This document shows, piece after piece, positions 1-11,000 of a stretch of 64,000 bases of DNA (position 1 is the first letter of the stretch; each line of letters begins with the position of its first letter). The stretch covers positions 310,001 through 374,000 of the forward strand of contig NZ_VORS01000001.1 in NCBI RefSeq assembly GCF_007997075.1. The letters are read 5' to 3'. The notes beneath the pieces are model-generated. The model was not told the DNA's origin. It ran no database searches and worked only from the letters and a program-made list of their open reading frames with translations. This DNA is from Polaribacter sp. IC073 (GTDB taxonomy: Bacteria > Bacteroidota > Bacteroidia > Flavobacteriales > Flavobacteriaceae). The translations under genes and the position numbers were made by a program.

Positions 1-1852
1 TTGCAATATTGTGCTCTGCAAATGCACCAACTCTAAAATCTGTGGCATCTAAAGGATTGTTAGATGTATAACCGCCATTCTTGTCATGAGAAACCCAAGA
101 AAAATCTGTAGTATTAAATAACGGTTTTCTTTTCGCATATGCTAACGAACCAGAAACATAAATACCATTTTTAAACTCTTGAGAATACGATATTTCTGCC
201 GCTTGTTTCTCATAAATTTTTAGATAATTATAATTATTTAGCAAAGAACTAAAGGTGTTATTCAGCTTTAAAATAGGTTTTCTTTCATTAAATTGTGGTG
301 TTGTAATACCCACAGTTGCATACAATCTAGGTCTAGAAATATTGTTCCATTTTTTAGAGAAATAAACTGTTGGTCTAATGCGTTTATCAGAAAAACCATA
401 AGTAGCATTTACACCTGCACTCCACCATTTACCTGTTTCATTTAAAGACTTAAAATAACTAAAACCGGCACCTGTATTAAAACCTTGCACAGTATTAAAG
501 CCCGTTTTTAATAAAGGTCCGTTGTAAGAAAAAGACCAATCTTCATAAGAATTTCTAAATGTATAACCCATTATTGGATCTAACAAACCAAATTTATTTC
601 CCTTCGCGTCTAAAGAATCTAAATATTTCTTAGATTTTCTAAGCACCTTAATACTATCTTTAATTTTATAATCTGTAACCTCTTCTTTTGTTAATGGAAC
701 AGGTCTTAATTTATTCCAAAATAAAGTGTCTTTTTTAGTCGCATTCTTTTCAAAAGACAAGACCTCATTTGTAAACGTACTTTCTGTAAAAGTGGGGTTA
801 AAATTATAGTCTGAATAGGTGTAGGAAAATTTTCCGCTAGGTTTAAAACCAAAAATAGAAATATCAAAATCTATGGTTTGACTTATTAAAATCCATCCTT
901 TTATTTCTTCGGAATAATTATACCCTTGTTTTAGCTTTAGAGAATTTACAACGGGTATATTTACTTGAGCCCCTGTTGCAGTTACATCTGTACCATACAA
1001 AGCCCAATCATTTTCTACAATGTAAATAAAACCTTCAAAAACACGATCATTTTTACGCTTAGGTAATAATTGTATTTTATTGATTAGTTTTTCATTTTTA
1101 TCATAAAACGTTCCTACCAACTTATAGTTGTAATAACTAAAAGCATTCGATGATATTGGAGAAATCAAACCATTAAACACGGCAATACTATTTTCATACA
1201 AATCTATATTAGAGTCTTCTGCTCTGTTAAAACTGACGCCATTATCTTCACCAGAAACTTTAGAGGCCACTATCTTTTCTTTGAATTTTTTTGGTTTTTT
1301 CTGAAATGAAATATTAGAAAAAGTTTCTGATAAATAAATAATTCCGCTTCTTGTAGTGTCTAAACCTCCACCAAAATCGCCAGTACTTTGTCCGAAGAAT
1401 TTTTCTGGAGCATCTTTAATTCTGGTCAATCCTCTAGAATAAAACTTCGCTGTGTAATTTGCGTACTTATCTGTATTCTTATCCTTATCTTTAATTACAT
1501 TTCTAATAATTCTGTTTGCAGGATTGTCTTTTGTTGAAATAACAATTTCTTGCAATTGTACATTTTCTTCCTCTAAAACAACATTCAGCTTCAAAGGAAA
1601 AGAAGCAACATTTACCTCCTTTTTTAGCGTAGTAAAGCCTATAAATTGAAAAACCAAGGTATATTTTCCTGGTTTCTTCAGATTTAAGATGTAATCTCCA
1701 TTATCATTTGTGGTAGTTCCAGTAACAGTTTTATTTAAATAGACACTTACAAAAGAAAGTGGCTCTCCATTTTTATCTGTAACATTTCCTTTTATCTGCG
1801 CATTCATAGCAAATGCACTACATAATAAAAAAATAAATGTAATTTTTTTCAT
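1..1852 (-). CDS. DUF5686 / carboxypeptidase-regulatory-like domain outer-membrane protein (partial)
   Basis: Partial gene: the ATG is at 1850-1852 and the frame stays open leftward to the window edge, so about 617 N-terminal residues are visible. Residues 1-19 form a signal peptide ending AMNAQ. Residues about 20-105 are a carboxypeptidase-regulatory-like beta-sandwich (pattern GNVTDKNGEPLSFVSVYL), as found at the N-terminus of TonB-dependent receptors. The remainder, with alternating aromatic and polar residues, fits the DUF5686 family of outer-membrane barrels in Bacteroidota, whose function is not established. There is no TonB box or plug that I can recognise, so it is probably not a classical receptor. 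A -7-like box (TAAGTTTG, minus strand) lies 22 bases upstream. Confidence 0.8.
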   Translation of the reverse strand, partial: MKKITFIFLLCSAFAMNAQIKGNVTDKNGEPLSFVSVYLNKTVTGTTTNDNGDYILNLKKPGKYTLVFQFIGFTTLKKEVNVASFPLKLNVVLEEENVQLQEIVISTKDNPANRIIRNVIKDKDKNTDKYANYTAKFYSRGLTRIKDAPEKFFGQSTGDFGGGLDTTRSGIIYLSETFSNISFQKKPKKFKEKIVASKVSGEDNGVSFNRAEDSNIDLYENSIAVFNGLISPISSNAFSYYNYKLVGTFYDKNEKLINKIQLLPKRKNDRVFEGFIYIVENDWALYGTDVTATGAQVNIPVVNSLKLKQGYNYSEEIKGWILISQTIDFDISIFGFKPSGKFSYTYSDYNFNPTFTESTFTNEVLSFEKNATKKDTLFWNKLRPVPLTKEEVTDYKIKDSIKVLRKSKKYLDSLDAKGNKFGLLDPIMGYTFRNSYEDWSFSYNGPLLKTGFNTVQGFNTGAGFSYFKSLNETGKWWSAGVNATYGFSDKRIRPTVYFSKKWNNISRPRLYATVGITTPQFNERKPILKLNNTFSSLLNNYNYLKIYEKQAAEISYSQEFKNGIYVSGSLAYAKRKPLFNTTDFSWVSHDKNGGYTSNNPLDATDFRVGAFAEHNIA

Positions 1853-1874
1853 AAAGCTGTTTTGTTGATAGTCG

Positions 1875-1882
1875 CAAACTTA
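1875..1882 (-). promoter_or_regulatory. -7 promoter box for the DUF5686 gene
   Basis: TAAGTTTG on the minus strand matches the Bacteroidota -7 consensus TAnnTTTG. It would give a leader of about 18 bases before the ATG at 1852. No convincing -33 TTG at the usual spacing was found. Confidence 0.45.
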
Positions 1883-2116
1883 AAGTTTCTGTTACAAGAA
1901 AATCTTTAATTTTTGTTAAACCAACTATAATTTGTTCTTGATTATTAAGACTACATAAAAACGATAATAGTTGTCTGGCAATAAAAATCCGGATAAATCA
2001 TCAAAAATAAAATTAAGAAAAATCAATGTAAAAGTACGCGTTAATCCTTAGTACTATAGGAAAAACTCAATTTATAAAAGTTTACTTCTCTTCGTTTTCT
2101 CTTTCATTGAAAACCC

Positions 2117-2124
2117 TATATTTG
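2117..2124 (+). promoter_or_regulatory. -7 promoter box for the maeB-ruvA-sprA block
   Basis: TATATTTG matches TAnnTTTG and sits 27 bases before the maeB ATG. It is the last good match before a run of closely spaced rightward genes, so it may drive several of them. Confidence 0.5.
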
Positions 2125-2151
2125 TAACTTAAACAAGCAAACAAATATTAT

Positions 2152-4434
2152 ATGAGCGAATCTAGAAAAAGACACGAAGCTTTACTATATCATGCAAAAC
2201 CAAAACCAGGAAAAATTGCGGTTGTTCCTACTAAGAAATATGCAACACAACACGATTTAGCGTTGGCATATTCTCCGGGAGTAGCAGAACCTTGTTTAGA
2301 AATTGCAAAAGACAGAAACAACGTTTATAAATATACTGCCAAAGGAAATTTAGTAGCTGTAATTTCTAACGGAACTGCTGTTTTAGGTTTGGGAGATATT
2401 GGTCCTGAGGCTTCAAAACCAGTAATGGAAGGAAAAGGTTTATTATTTAAAATCTTTGCAGATATTGATGTTTTTGATATTGAAGTAGACGCTACAGATG
2501 TAGAACTTTTTATACAAACCGTAAAAGCAATTGCGCCAACTTTTGGTGGAATAAACTTAGAAGATATAAAAGCGCCAGAAGCTTTTGAAATTGAAAGACG
2601 TTTAAAGGAAGAATTAGACATTCCTGTAATGCACGATGACCAACACGGAACTGCAATTATTTCTGCTGCAGCTTTAAAAAACGCCATCGATATTACAGAA
2701 AAAGACATTAGCAAAGTAAAAATTGTTGTGAATGGTGCGGGTGCTGCAGCAATTTCTTGTACACGTTTATACTTAAGGTTAGGTGTAACAAGAGAAAATG
2801 TTGTTATGTGCGACAGTAAAGGAGTTATTAGAAGCGATAGAAGCGATCTTACCTCTCAAAAAGCCGAATTTGCAACAGACAGAGATTTACAAACCTTAGA
2901 TGAAGCAATGCAAAATGCAGATATTTTTATAGGTTTATCTAAAGGAAACGTGGTTACACCAGCAATGTTATTAACAATGGCAAAAGACCCAATTGTTTTT
3001 GCTATGGCAAATCCAGATCCAGAAATAGAATATGATATTGCCGTAGCAACAAGAAAAGATTTGATTATGGCTACCGGAAGATCAGACCATCCGAATCAAG
3101 TAAATAACGTACTTGGTTTTCCGTTTATTTTTAGAGGTGCTTTAGATGTTAGAGCTACTAAAATTAACGAAGAAATGAAAATGGCTGCCGTACATGCCTT
3201 GGCAGATTTGGCAAAAAAATCGGTACCAGAACAAGTAAACATTGTTTATGACGAAGTTAATTTGGCATACGGAAGAGAATATATTATTCCGAAACCATTT
3301 GACCCAAGATTAATTTATGAAATTCCGCCAGCAATTGCAAAAGCGGCAATGGATTCTGGTGTTGCGCTAGAGCCAATTGAAGATTGGGATAAATACAGAG
3401 AAGAACTAATGGAGCGTTCTGGTACTGGTAGTAAAGAAATTAGACTTTTACACAACAGAGCAAAAAGCAACCCAAAACGTGTTGTTTTTGCAGAAGCAGA
3501 TCATTTAGATGTTTTAAAGGCTGCACAAAGAGTGCATGAAGATAAATTAGGTATCGTAATTTTATTAGGTAGAAAAGAAGTTATTCTTGAGCTAAAAGAA
3601 GAAATTGGTTTTACAGATGAAGTAACCATTATAGATCCTAAAACAGACGAAGAAGACGAAAGGAGAAATCGTTTTGGTGAAGCATATTGGAAAACGCGCC
3701 AGAGAAAAGGAAGAACTTTTTCTGAAGCAAAAAAATTAATGCGAGAGCGTAATTATTTTGCTGCAATGATGGTAAATGAAGGGGAAGCAGATGCCTTAAT
3801 TACAGGGTATTCTAGACCTTACCCATCTGTTGTGAAACCAATGATAGAGTTAATTGAAAGAGACAAAGATGTTTCTAGAATTGCGGCTTGTAATTTAATG
3901 TTAACAAAACAAGGTCCTTTATTTTTAGCAGATACTACTATTAATGAGAATCCTACGGCTAAAGAATTGGCAAAAATTGCACAAATGACAGGTAAGTTTG
4001 TAAGTATGTTTGGTATGAAACCAAATATTGCAATGTTATCTTTCTCTAACTTTGGTTCTTCTAACTCAGATACTTCTAAAAAAATTAGAGAAGCTGTTTC
4101 TTACATTCACCGTCACTTTCCAGACACGGTAATCGATGGAGAAATACAAGCAGATTTTGCTTTAAATCCAGAATTATTAGCAAAAGAGTTTCCTTTTTCT
4201 AAATTGAATGGAAAAAAAGTGAATGTTTTAATCTTTCCTAATTTAGAATCTGCAAACATTACCTACAAGTTATTAAAACAAGTAGAGGGGGTAGAATCTA
4301 TTGGACCTGTAATCTTAGGTTTTAACAAACCTGTACATATAATACAATTAGGTGCAAGTGTAGACGAAATGGTAAACATGGCTGCTTTGGCAGTTGTAGA
4401 CGCTCAGCAAAAAGAAAAAAGAAACAACAAATAA
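2152..4434 (+). CDS. maeB: NADP-dependent malic enzyme with phosphate acetyltransferase-like C-terminal domain
   Basis: Oxidative decarboxylation of malate to pyruvate with NADP+ in the cytoplasm, linking the TCA cycle to pyruvate and NADPH. The 760-residue length is that of the MaeB fusion type. Residues about 1-420 are the malic enzyme part, with YSPGVAEPC near 40, the DDQHGTA motif near 163 and a nucleotide-binding VVNGAGAAA near 191. Residues about 435-755 are a phosphotransacetylase-like domain (NEGEADALITGYSRP, SFSNFGSSNSD). In MaeB proteins this domain is thought to be regulatory, binding acetyl-CoA, rather than catalytic. ruvA follows after 33 bases. Confidence 0.95.
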   Translation: MSESRKRHEALLYHAKPKPGKIAVVPTKKYATQHDLALAYSPGVAEPCLEIAKDRNNVYKYTAKGNLVAVISNGTAVLGLGDIGPEASKPVMEGKGLLFKIFADIDVFDIEVDATDVELFIQTVKAIAPTFGGINLEDIKAPEAFEIERRLKEELDIPVMHDDQHGTAIISAAALKNAIDITEKDISKVKIVVNGAGAAAISCTRLYLRLGVTRENVVMCDSKGVIRSDRSDLTSQKAEFATDRDLQTLDEAMQNADIFIGLSKGNVVTPAMLLTMAKDPIVFAMANPDPEIEYDIAVATRKDLIMATGRSDHPNQVNNVLGFPFIFRGALDVRATKINEEMKMAAVHALADLAKKSVPEQVNIVYDEVNLAYGREYIIPKPFDPRLIYEIPPAIAKAAMDSGVALEPIEDWDKYREELMERSGTGSKEIRLLHNRAKSNPKRVVFAEADHLDVLKAAQRVHEDKLGIVILLGRKEVILELKEEIGFTDEVTIIDPKTDEEDERRNRFGEAYWKTRQRKGRTFSEAKKLMRERNYFAAMMVNEGEADALITGYSRPYPSVVKPMIELIERDKDVSRIAACNLMLTKQGPLFLADTTINENPTAKELAKIAQMTGKFVSMFGMKPNIAMLSFSNFGSSNSDTSKKIREAVSYIHRHFPDTVIDGEIQADFALNPELLAKEFPFSKLNGKKVNVLIFPNLESANITYKLLKQVEGVESIGPVILGFNKPVHIIQLGASVDEMVNMAALAVVDAQQKEKRNNK

Positions 4435-4467
4435 AAAGTATTACATTAGAAGCCAGAATAAAGTTTT

Positions 4468-5049
4468 ATGATCACACAAATTAGAGGAAGATTAGTAGAG
4501 AAAAATCCAACAGAAGTTGTTGTAGATTGCAATGGCGTTGGGTATTTGCTTCATATTTCTTTAAATACGTTTTCTGCATTACCTGCAGATGAGAATGTAA
4601 TTTTGTATACGCATCTTTCTATACGGGAAGATGCGCATACACTTTTTGGTTTTATCAATAAAACAGAAAGAGCTATTTTTAAGTTCTTAATTTCTGTTTC
4701 TGGTGTTGGGCCAAGTATTGCAAGAACCATGTTGTCTTCTATGACTTCCGAAGAAATTCAGCAAGCAATTGCATCAGAAAATGTTGCGGTAATACAATCT
4801 GTAAAAGGAATTGGTGTAAAAACAGCACAAAGAGTAATTGTAGACTTAAAAGACAAGATCTTAAAGACCTTTGATATAGATGAAGTTTCTATGAGCGCAA
4901 GCAATACAAACAAAGATGAAGCGTTATCTGCTTTAGAAGTTTTAGGTTTTCAAAGAAAACAATCAGAGAAATTGGTGTCTATTATTGTAAAAGAACATGC
5001 AGATGCTTCTGTAGAGAAAATTATAAAATTAGCCTTAAAAAGTTTATAA
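4468..5049 (+). CDS. ruvA: Holliday junction branch migration protein RuvA
   Basis: DNA-binding subunit of the RuvAB complex, which migrates Holliday junctions during recombinational repair. The 193 residues carry the N-terminal OB-fold (MITQIRGRLVEKNPTEVVVDCNGVGY), two helix-hairpin-helix motifs in the middle (SVSGVGPSIARTMLSS at about 77-92 and VKGIGVKTAQRVIVDLKDK at about 112-130) and the C-terminal domain III that contacts RuvB (ALSALEVLGF). It lies between maeB and sprA, with only 4 bases before the sprA start, a linkage typical of Flavobacteriia. ruvB is not in this window. Confidence 0.97.
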   Translation: MITQIRGRLVEKNPTEVVVDCNGVGYLLHISLNTFSALPADENVILYTHLSIREDAHTLFGFINKTERAIFKFLISVSGVGPSIARTMLSSMTSEEIQQAIASENVAVIQSVKGIGVKTAQRVIVDLKDKILKTFDIDEVSMSASNTNKDEALSALEVLGFQRKQSEKLVSIIVKEHADASVEKIIKLALKSL

Positions 5050-5053
5050 TCAA

Positions 5054-8000
5054 TTGAGTACAATCTTTAAAAGCACTTTTCTATTTTTAGTAATTACTTT
5101 CGGAGTAAGCTTAACTACCTACGCCCAAAATAATACAGAAAAAGATTCGACAAACAACAAAAAAGAAGATGTAAACCTTCGGTACGACTTTAAAAGCACT
5201 CAAAAAGGAGGTTTGTATTTAGATGATTTAGCACAAAAAGAAATTATTTTTGATAAGGTCTTAAACAAATATGTTATTGTTGAAAAAATTGGGAATTACT
5301 ACACACGAACTCCTATTTATTTATCACCAAGAGAATATCAACAATACCGTTTAAAAAGAGATATGTTGCAATACTTTAAAGACAAAGTAAGCGCAACAAA
5401 CAGTAAGAAAAAAGGTTCTAAAGATGCTCAAAAAGACTTATTACCAACTTATTACGTAAACAATAAGTTTTTTGAAACCATTTTTGGCGGAACCGAAGTA
5501 AAAGTAACACCTACCGGAAACTTAAACCTTAAACTTGGTTTCATTTATCAGAATACAGACAATCCGCAGATTTCTGAAGAAAACAGGAGTAGTCTTACTT
5601 TTGATTTTGATCAACAAATAAACGCGAGTATTCGTGCAAAGGTTGGGGAACGTTTAGAATTTACTGCAAATTATGACACACAAGCTTCTTTTGATTTTCA
5701 AAATTTAGTGAAAATTGATTTTACACCCACCGAAGACGATATTATACAAGGTTTAGAAGCGGGTAATATTTCAATGCCAATTAAAAACTCTTTAATTAAT
5801 GGCGCACAAAGTTTGTTTGGAGTAAAAACAGATTTAAAATTCGGAAACACAAACATTACCGCTGTTTTCTCTCAACAAAACTCTGAGAGCAAAACCGTCG
5901 TTGCAGAAGGTGGTGCTTCTATACAGCCTTTTGAGTTGAGAACAACAGATTACGATAATGATAGACACTTTTTCTTATCGCAATACTTCATAGATAATTA
6001 TGCAAATTCGTTAAAGAATTATCCGTTAATAAATAGTCCGATAAATATTACAAGAGTAGAAGTTTGGATTACGAATAGAAATGCAAGTACAGAAGATTAT
6101 AGAAGTATTGTTGCCTTTGCAGATATTGGTGAATCTAAAGTAAATGTTTTGGTTGACGAAAATGGCGTGGTTTTAAACCCTGCCATTACACAAGCACAAG
6201 TTGCTGGAAACAATTTACCTTTTAATGGCGCTAATAGAATTGGAACAGAAATTATTCCTGCTGGTGGTATTAGAGATGTTTCTACAGTAGACAGTTCTTT
6301 ACAACCTTACAACATGCAAAACGGAACCAATTATTCTGTTTTAGAAAATGCAAGAAAATTAGATCAAAATGAATATCGCTTAAATCCGCAATTAGGTTTT
6401 ATCTCCTTAAATAGAAGATTAAATGATGGTGAAGTTTTAGCTGTAGCTTATGAGTATACCGTTGCTGGTAACGTAAACGGAAGTACTAAAAACTCATTTA
6501 AAGTTGGAGAGTTCTCTAATGACGGAATTCAAGCACCTAATAACCTAGCTGTAAAATTATTACGTTCAGAAATTTTACAAACCAAAAGACCCGACGGAAA
6601 TGGTGGTGAAGAATCTTTTCCTACCTGGCGTTTAATGATGAAAAACGTGTATGCTTTAGGTGCTTTCCCATTAACACAAGATGGTTTTAGGTTCGAAATT
6701 CAATATAGAGATGACAAAACCGGAATCCCTTCGAACGTTTTACAAAATGCAGAAACTGCCGGTATTTCTAACATCCCTTTGTTACAAGTTTTAAATTTAG
6801 ATCAGTTAGACCAAAGTCAGTCTAGAGAACCCGATGGTTTTTTCGATTATGTAGAAGGAATTACGGTAAACTCAGAAAACGGATTCATATTTTTCCCCGA
6901 ACCAGAACCTTTTGGAAACGATTTAGAAGATGAATTAACAAACCCTGCCGATGCTAATTTTTTGTTTAAAGAACTGTATTTAAATACAAAAACCAACATT
7001 AAGAATAATTTTCAGAATAAAGACAAGTATTTCTTAAAAGGATATTTTAAATCAGAAAATTCTGGCGGAATTCCTATTGGAGCTTTTAACGTACCTAGAG
7101 GTTCTGTAAAAGTTTCTGCTGGCGGAAGACAGTTGGTAGAAGGGGTAGATTATGTTGTAGATTATCAATTAGGAAGAGTACAAATTATAGATCCTGGCTT
7201 GCAAGCCTCTGGTGTACCTATTAGCGTTTCTACGGAAAATAACGCTGTCTTTAATCAACAAAGAAAAACCTTTTTTGGTGTTGATGTTGAACACAAATTT
7301 TCAGATGATTTTATCATTGGTGCTACCTATTTAAATATTGAAGAAAGACCTTTAACACCTAAAGTAAATTTTGGTGCAGAACCGATAGATAATACCATGT
7401 TAGGTTTTAATTTTAACTATTCTACAGAAGTTCCTTATTTTACCAAATTGGCAAATAAATTGCCTTTTGTTGATACCGATGCACCTTCTAATTTATCTGT
7501 AAGAGGAGACATGGCGTATTTAATTCCCGGAACGCCAAGTGGTATAGATGTTGCGGGTGCTGCAACTTCTTACATAGATGATTTTGAAGCGTCTCAAATA
7601 CCCATTAGTTTATTATCTTCTTTAGATTGGTATGAAGCAAGTACCCCAAAATATTTTCCTAATTTAAACGGAGAAAGAGATGATTTATCTTACAATTACA
7701 AAAGAGGGAAGTTAGCTTGGTATAGTGTAGATCAGATATTTTATGGTGTTGGTGACACGCCTGCAAGTATAGATGCAGATGAACTTTCTAGAGCAGAAAC
7801 AAGACAAATTAATTATAGAGAATTGTTTCCGAATGTGCAATTAGACATTACACAAAACTCTTTAGTTAGAACCTTAGATTTAGCTTATTTCCCACAAGAA
7901 AGAGGTTCTTATAACTATGACCCGTCTGCAACAATTCAAGGTGATAAAGTAACATTGTCGAATCCAGAAACAAGGTGGGGTGGAATTATGCGTGCATTAA

Positions 8001-11000
8001 CTACGAATAATTTTGACCAAGCAAATGTTGAGTACATGCAGTTTTGGATTATGGATCCTTATCAAAATTATTCGATAACAGAAGAAGAAGGTTTACCAAC
8101 AGGTGTTAATCCGAATAACCCTGCAAATCAAGTAGGAGATTTATACATCAATCTAGGGAATATTTCTGAAGATATTTTAAAAGACAACCGTAAAATGTAC
8201 GAAAACGGTTTGCCAGAAGATGGGTTAAAAGTTGATGGAAGCAATGTAAATAGTACTGTTTGGGGAGATGTTCCTAGAAATCCATCAATAATATATGCGT
8301 TTAATGAACAAGATGGTGCTAGAACAAATCAAGATATTGGTTTTGATGGTTTAAATGATGCTGAAGAAAAAAACCTTCCTGGAATTGGACAATTTGCAGC
8401 TCTTAATGATCCTGCTGGAGACAATTTTCAGTTTTTTAGAGGCTCTAATTTAGACGCCATCAATGCATCCTTAATAACAAGATATAAAAACTTTAATAAT
8501 ACGCAAGGAAACTCGCCAACGTTAAATCAATCTACAGAAGCGTATCCTACTTCATCTACCACATACCCAGATACAGAAGACATCAATAGAGACCAAACCA
8601 TGAATACTGTAGAAAGTTATTATGAGTATAAAATCTCGATGAACAAAGCGAATCTAAGAAAAGGTGTTGGTTATGTTGTTGATGAAAAAACAACGTCTAT
8701 AACTTTAGAAAACGGAAATACGCAGCAAACAAAATGGTATCAATTTAGAGTTCCTGTAAGAAGTGGAACGCCTGTAAATGGAATTTCCGACTTTAACAGT
8801 ATCCGTTTTATAAGAATGTTCTTAACCAATTTTAAAATGCCAATTGTGGTTCGTTTTGGTGAATTAGATTTGGTTCGTGGAGATTGGAGACGTTATGTTA
8901 GAACGTTAGATCCTGCAACAACCCCAGACAGAGAATTAACACAAGATGAATTAAATGATTTTGAGGTTGGTGTTGTAAGTATAGAGCAAAATGAAGGAAC
9001 TTATATTCAGCCTCCAGGAATTGAGCGAGAACGTTTGCAAGGAAGTACTACTGTACAATTGCAAAATGAACAATCTGTAACGTTAAAAGTTACTCGATTA
9101 AAACCAGATGAAACAAGAGCTATCTACAAAAATATTAGCATAGATTTAAGACGTTTTAAGCAACTAAAAATGTTTATGCATTTAGAGGAAACGCAAACAG
9201 AATCTTTTGTAAATGATGGCGACATGTCTGCAGTTATTCGATTAGGAACAGATTTAAACGAAAATTTTTATCAGCTTGAAATTCCACTTGCTGTTACAAA
9301 AAACGGAACTTCTGCATTAGATATTTGGCCAGAAGCAAATAATTTAGATGCTTTCTTAGAAACCTTTGGTAAAATTAAATTAGAAAGAAATAGTGCCAAC
9401 TTTCCTGTTGGTGAAATTTATGAATCTCAAGAACAAGACGCCAACTTACCTTATAAAATTAGCGTAAAAGGAAATCCTACTTTAGCACAATTAAGAACGA
9501 TTATGTTAGGTCTTAAAAACACCTCTTTAACTGCAAAAAGTGCAGAAGTTTGGTTTAATGAATTGCGTTCTGCTGGGTTTGATAATAAAGGTGGTTGGGC
9601 TGCAGTTGTTAATGCAGATGCAAATTTTGCTGATGTTGCCAATGTTTCTTTAGCAGGAAGCATGTCTACAATTGGTTTTGGTAATGTACAAGACAGGGTA
9701 AACCAACGTAGTTTAGACGAAACCAAACAATATGATGTTGCCACATCTATCAACTTAGGGAAAGTCTTGACTCCAGAAAAATGGGGAATTCAATTGCCAA
9801 TGAGTTATAGTATTGGTGAGAGGTTTATCGACCCAAAATTTGATCCTCAGTACCAAGATATTACTTTAGAAGACGCTTTAGAACAAAATCCTAATAGTGA
9901 ATTTTCTAGAGATTATACCAAAAGAACAAGCATCAGTTTTATAAATGTAAAGAAAAATAGAAATCCTAATTCAACAAAAAAACCTCAGTTTTATAATGTT
10001 GAAAATGTCTCTGTTTCTTATGCACATAACAAAGAATTTCATAGAGATTATAACATCAAAAAATATATAAATGAAAGTGTTACTGCAGGTGCCACTTACA
10101 ATTATAACTTTCAAGCGAAACCGATAGAACCTTTTAAAAACATCGCTTTTTTAAATAGCAAGTATTTAAAACTGATTAAAGACTTTAACTTTAATCCAAT
10201 TCCTTCTACGGTAGCAGTAAACTCTAGAATTAATAGAAACTTTACAGAACAACAATCTAGAAACTTGGTGGAAGGTTTGTCTGATCAACCAGAATTAAAG
10301 CAACGTAGGTTTTTATTCGATTGGGACTATACTGTTGGTTTCGATTTAACAAAATCACTTCAGTTTAATTTTAATGCAACCAATAGTTACATTTATGATA
10401 CGTTTGGTGCGAATGATGATATTCAGATTTATGATGATTTCTTTAACACAGGAAGAGCAAATCATTACCATCAAAAGCTAAACGGTACGTATCAATTACC
10501 AATAGATAAAATTCCTTTTTTAAGTTGGATAAAAGCAGATTATGCATACACCGCAGATTTCGATTGGCAAGCTGCCGCACAAAGTACCATAGATGTTGGT
10601 GGTGCAGATGTTGCGTATGTAGATTTAGTTGGTAATGTTATTCAAAATGCAAATACTCATAATATAAATACCACATTTACATTCGAAAAATTCTACAAAG
10701 GTTTAGGGTTCGAGAAACTTTTAATGAGTAAAGCGCTAAGAAAAAGTAAAAAAGGAGCTCCTATAAATGCTTTGCCTCGTGCTCCTAGAGGAGTCAGTAG
10801 AAAGAAAAATCTTCCTTTAGGGAAGCAGCTTTTAAAAGGTATTTATGATGTGGTAACCTCTGTAAAACAAGGAAAAATAAGTTATTCTGAAAATAATGGA
10901 CAATTTTTACCTGGTTACACAGAAGATGTTGGCTTTTTAGGTGGCGCGCCAACTTCATTTGCTTTTGGTAGTCAAGTAGATATTAGAAATAAAGCATTGC

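Larger units (their letters stand above)
1853..2151. other. divergent intergenic region
   Basis: About 300 bases between two divergent genes. It carries a -7-like box for each side (1875-1882 minus, 2117-2124 plus). I see no open reading frame of note, repeat or RNA structure in the middle part. Confidence 0.6.
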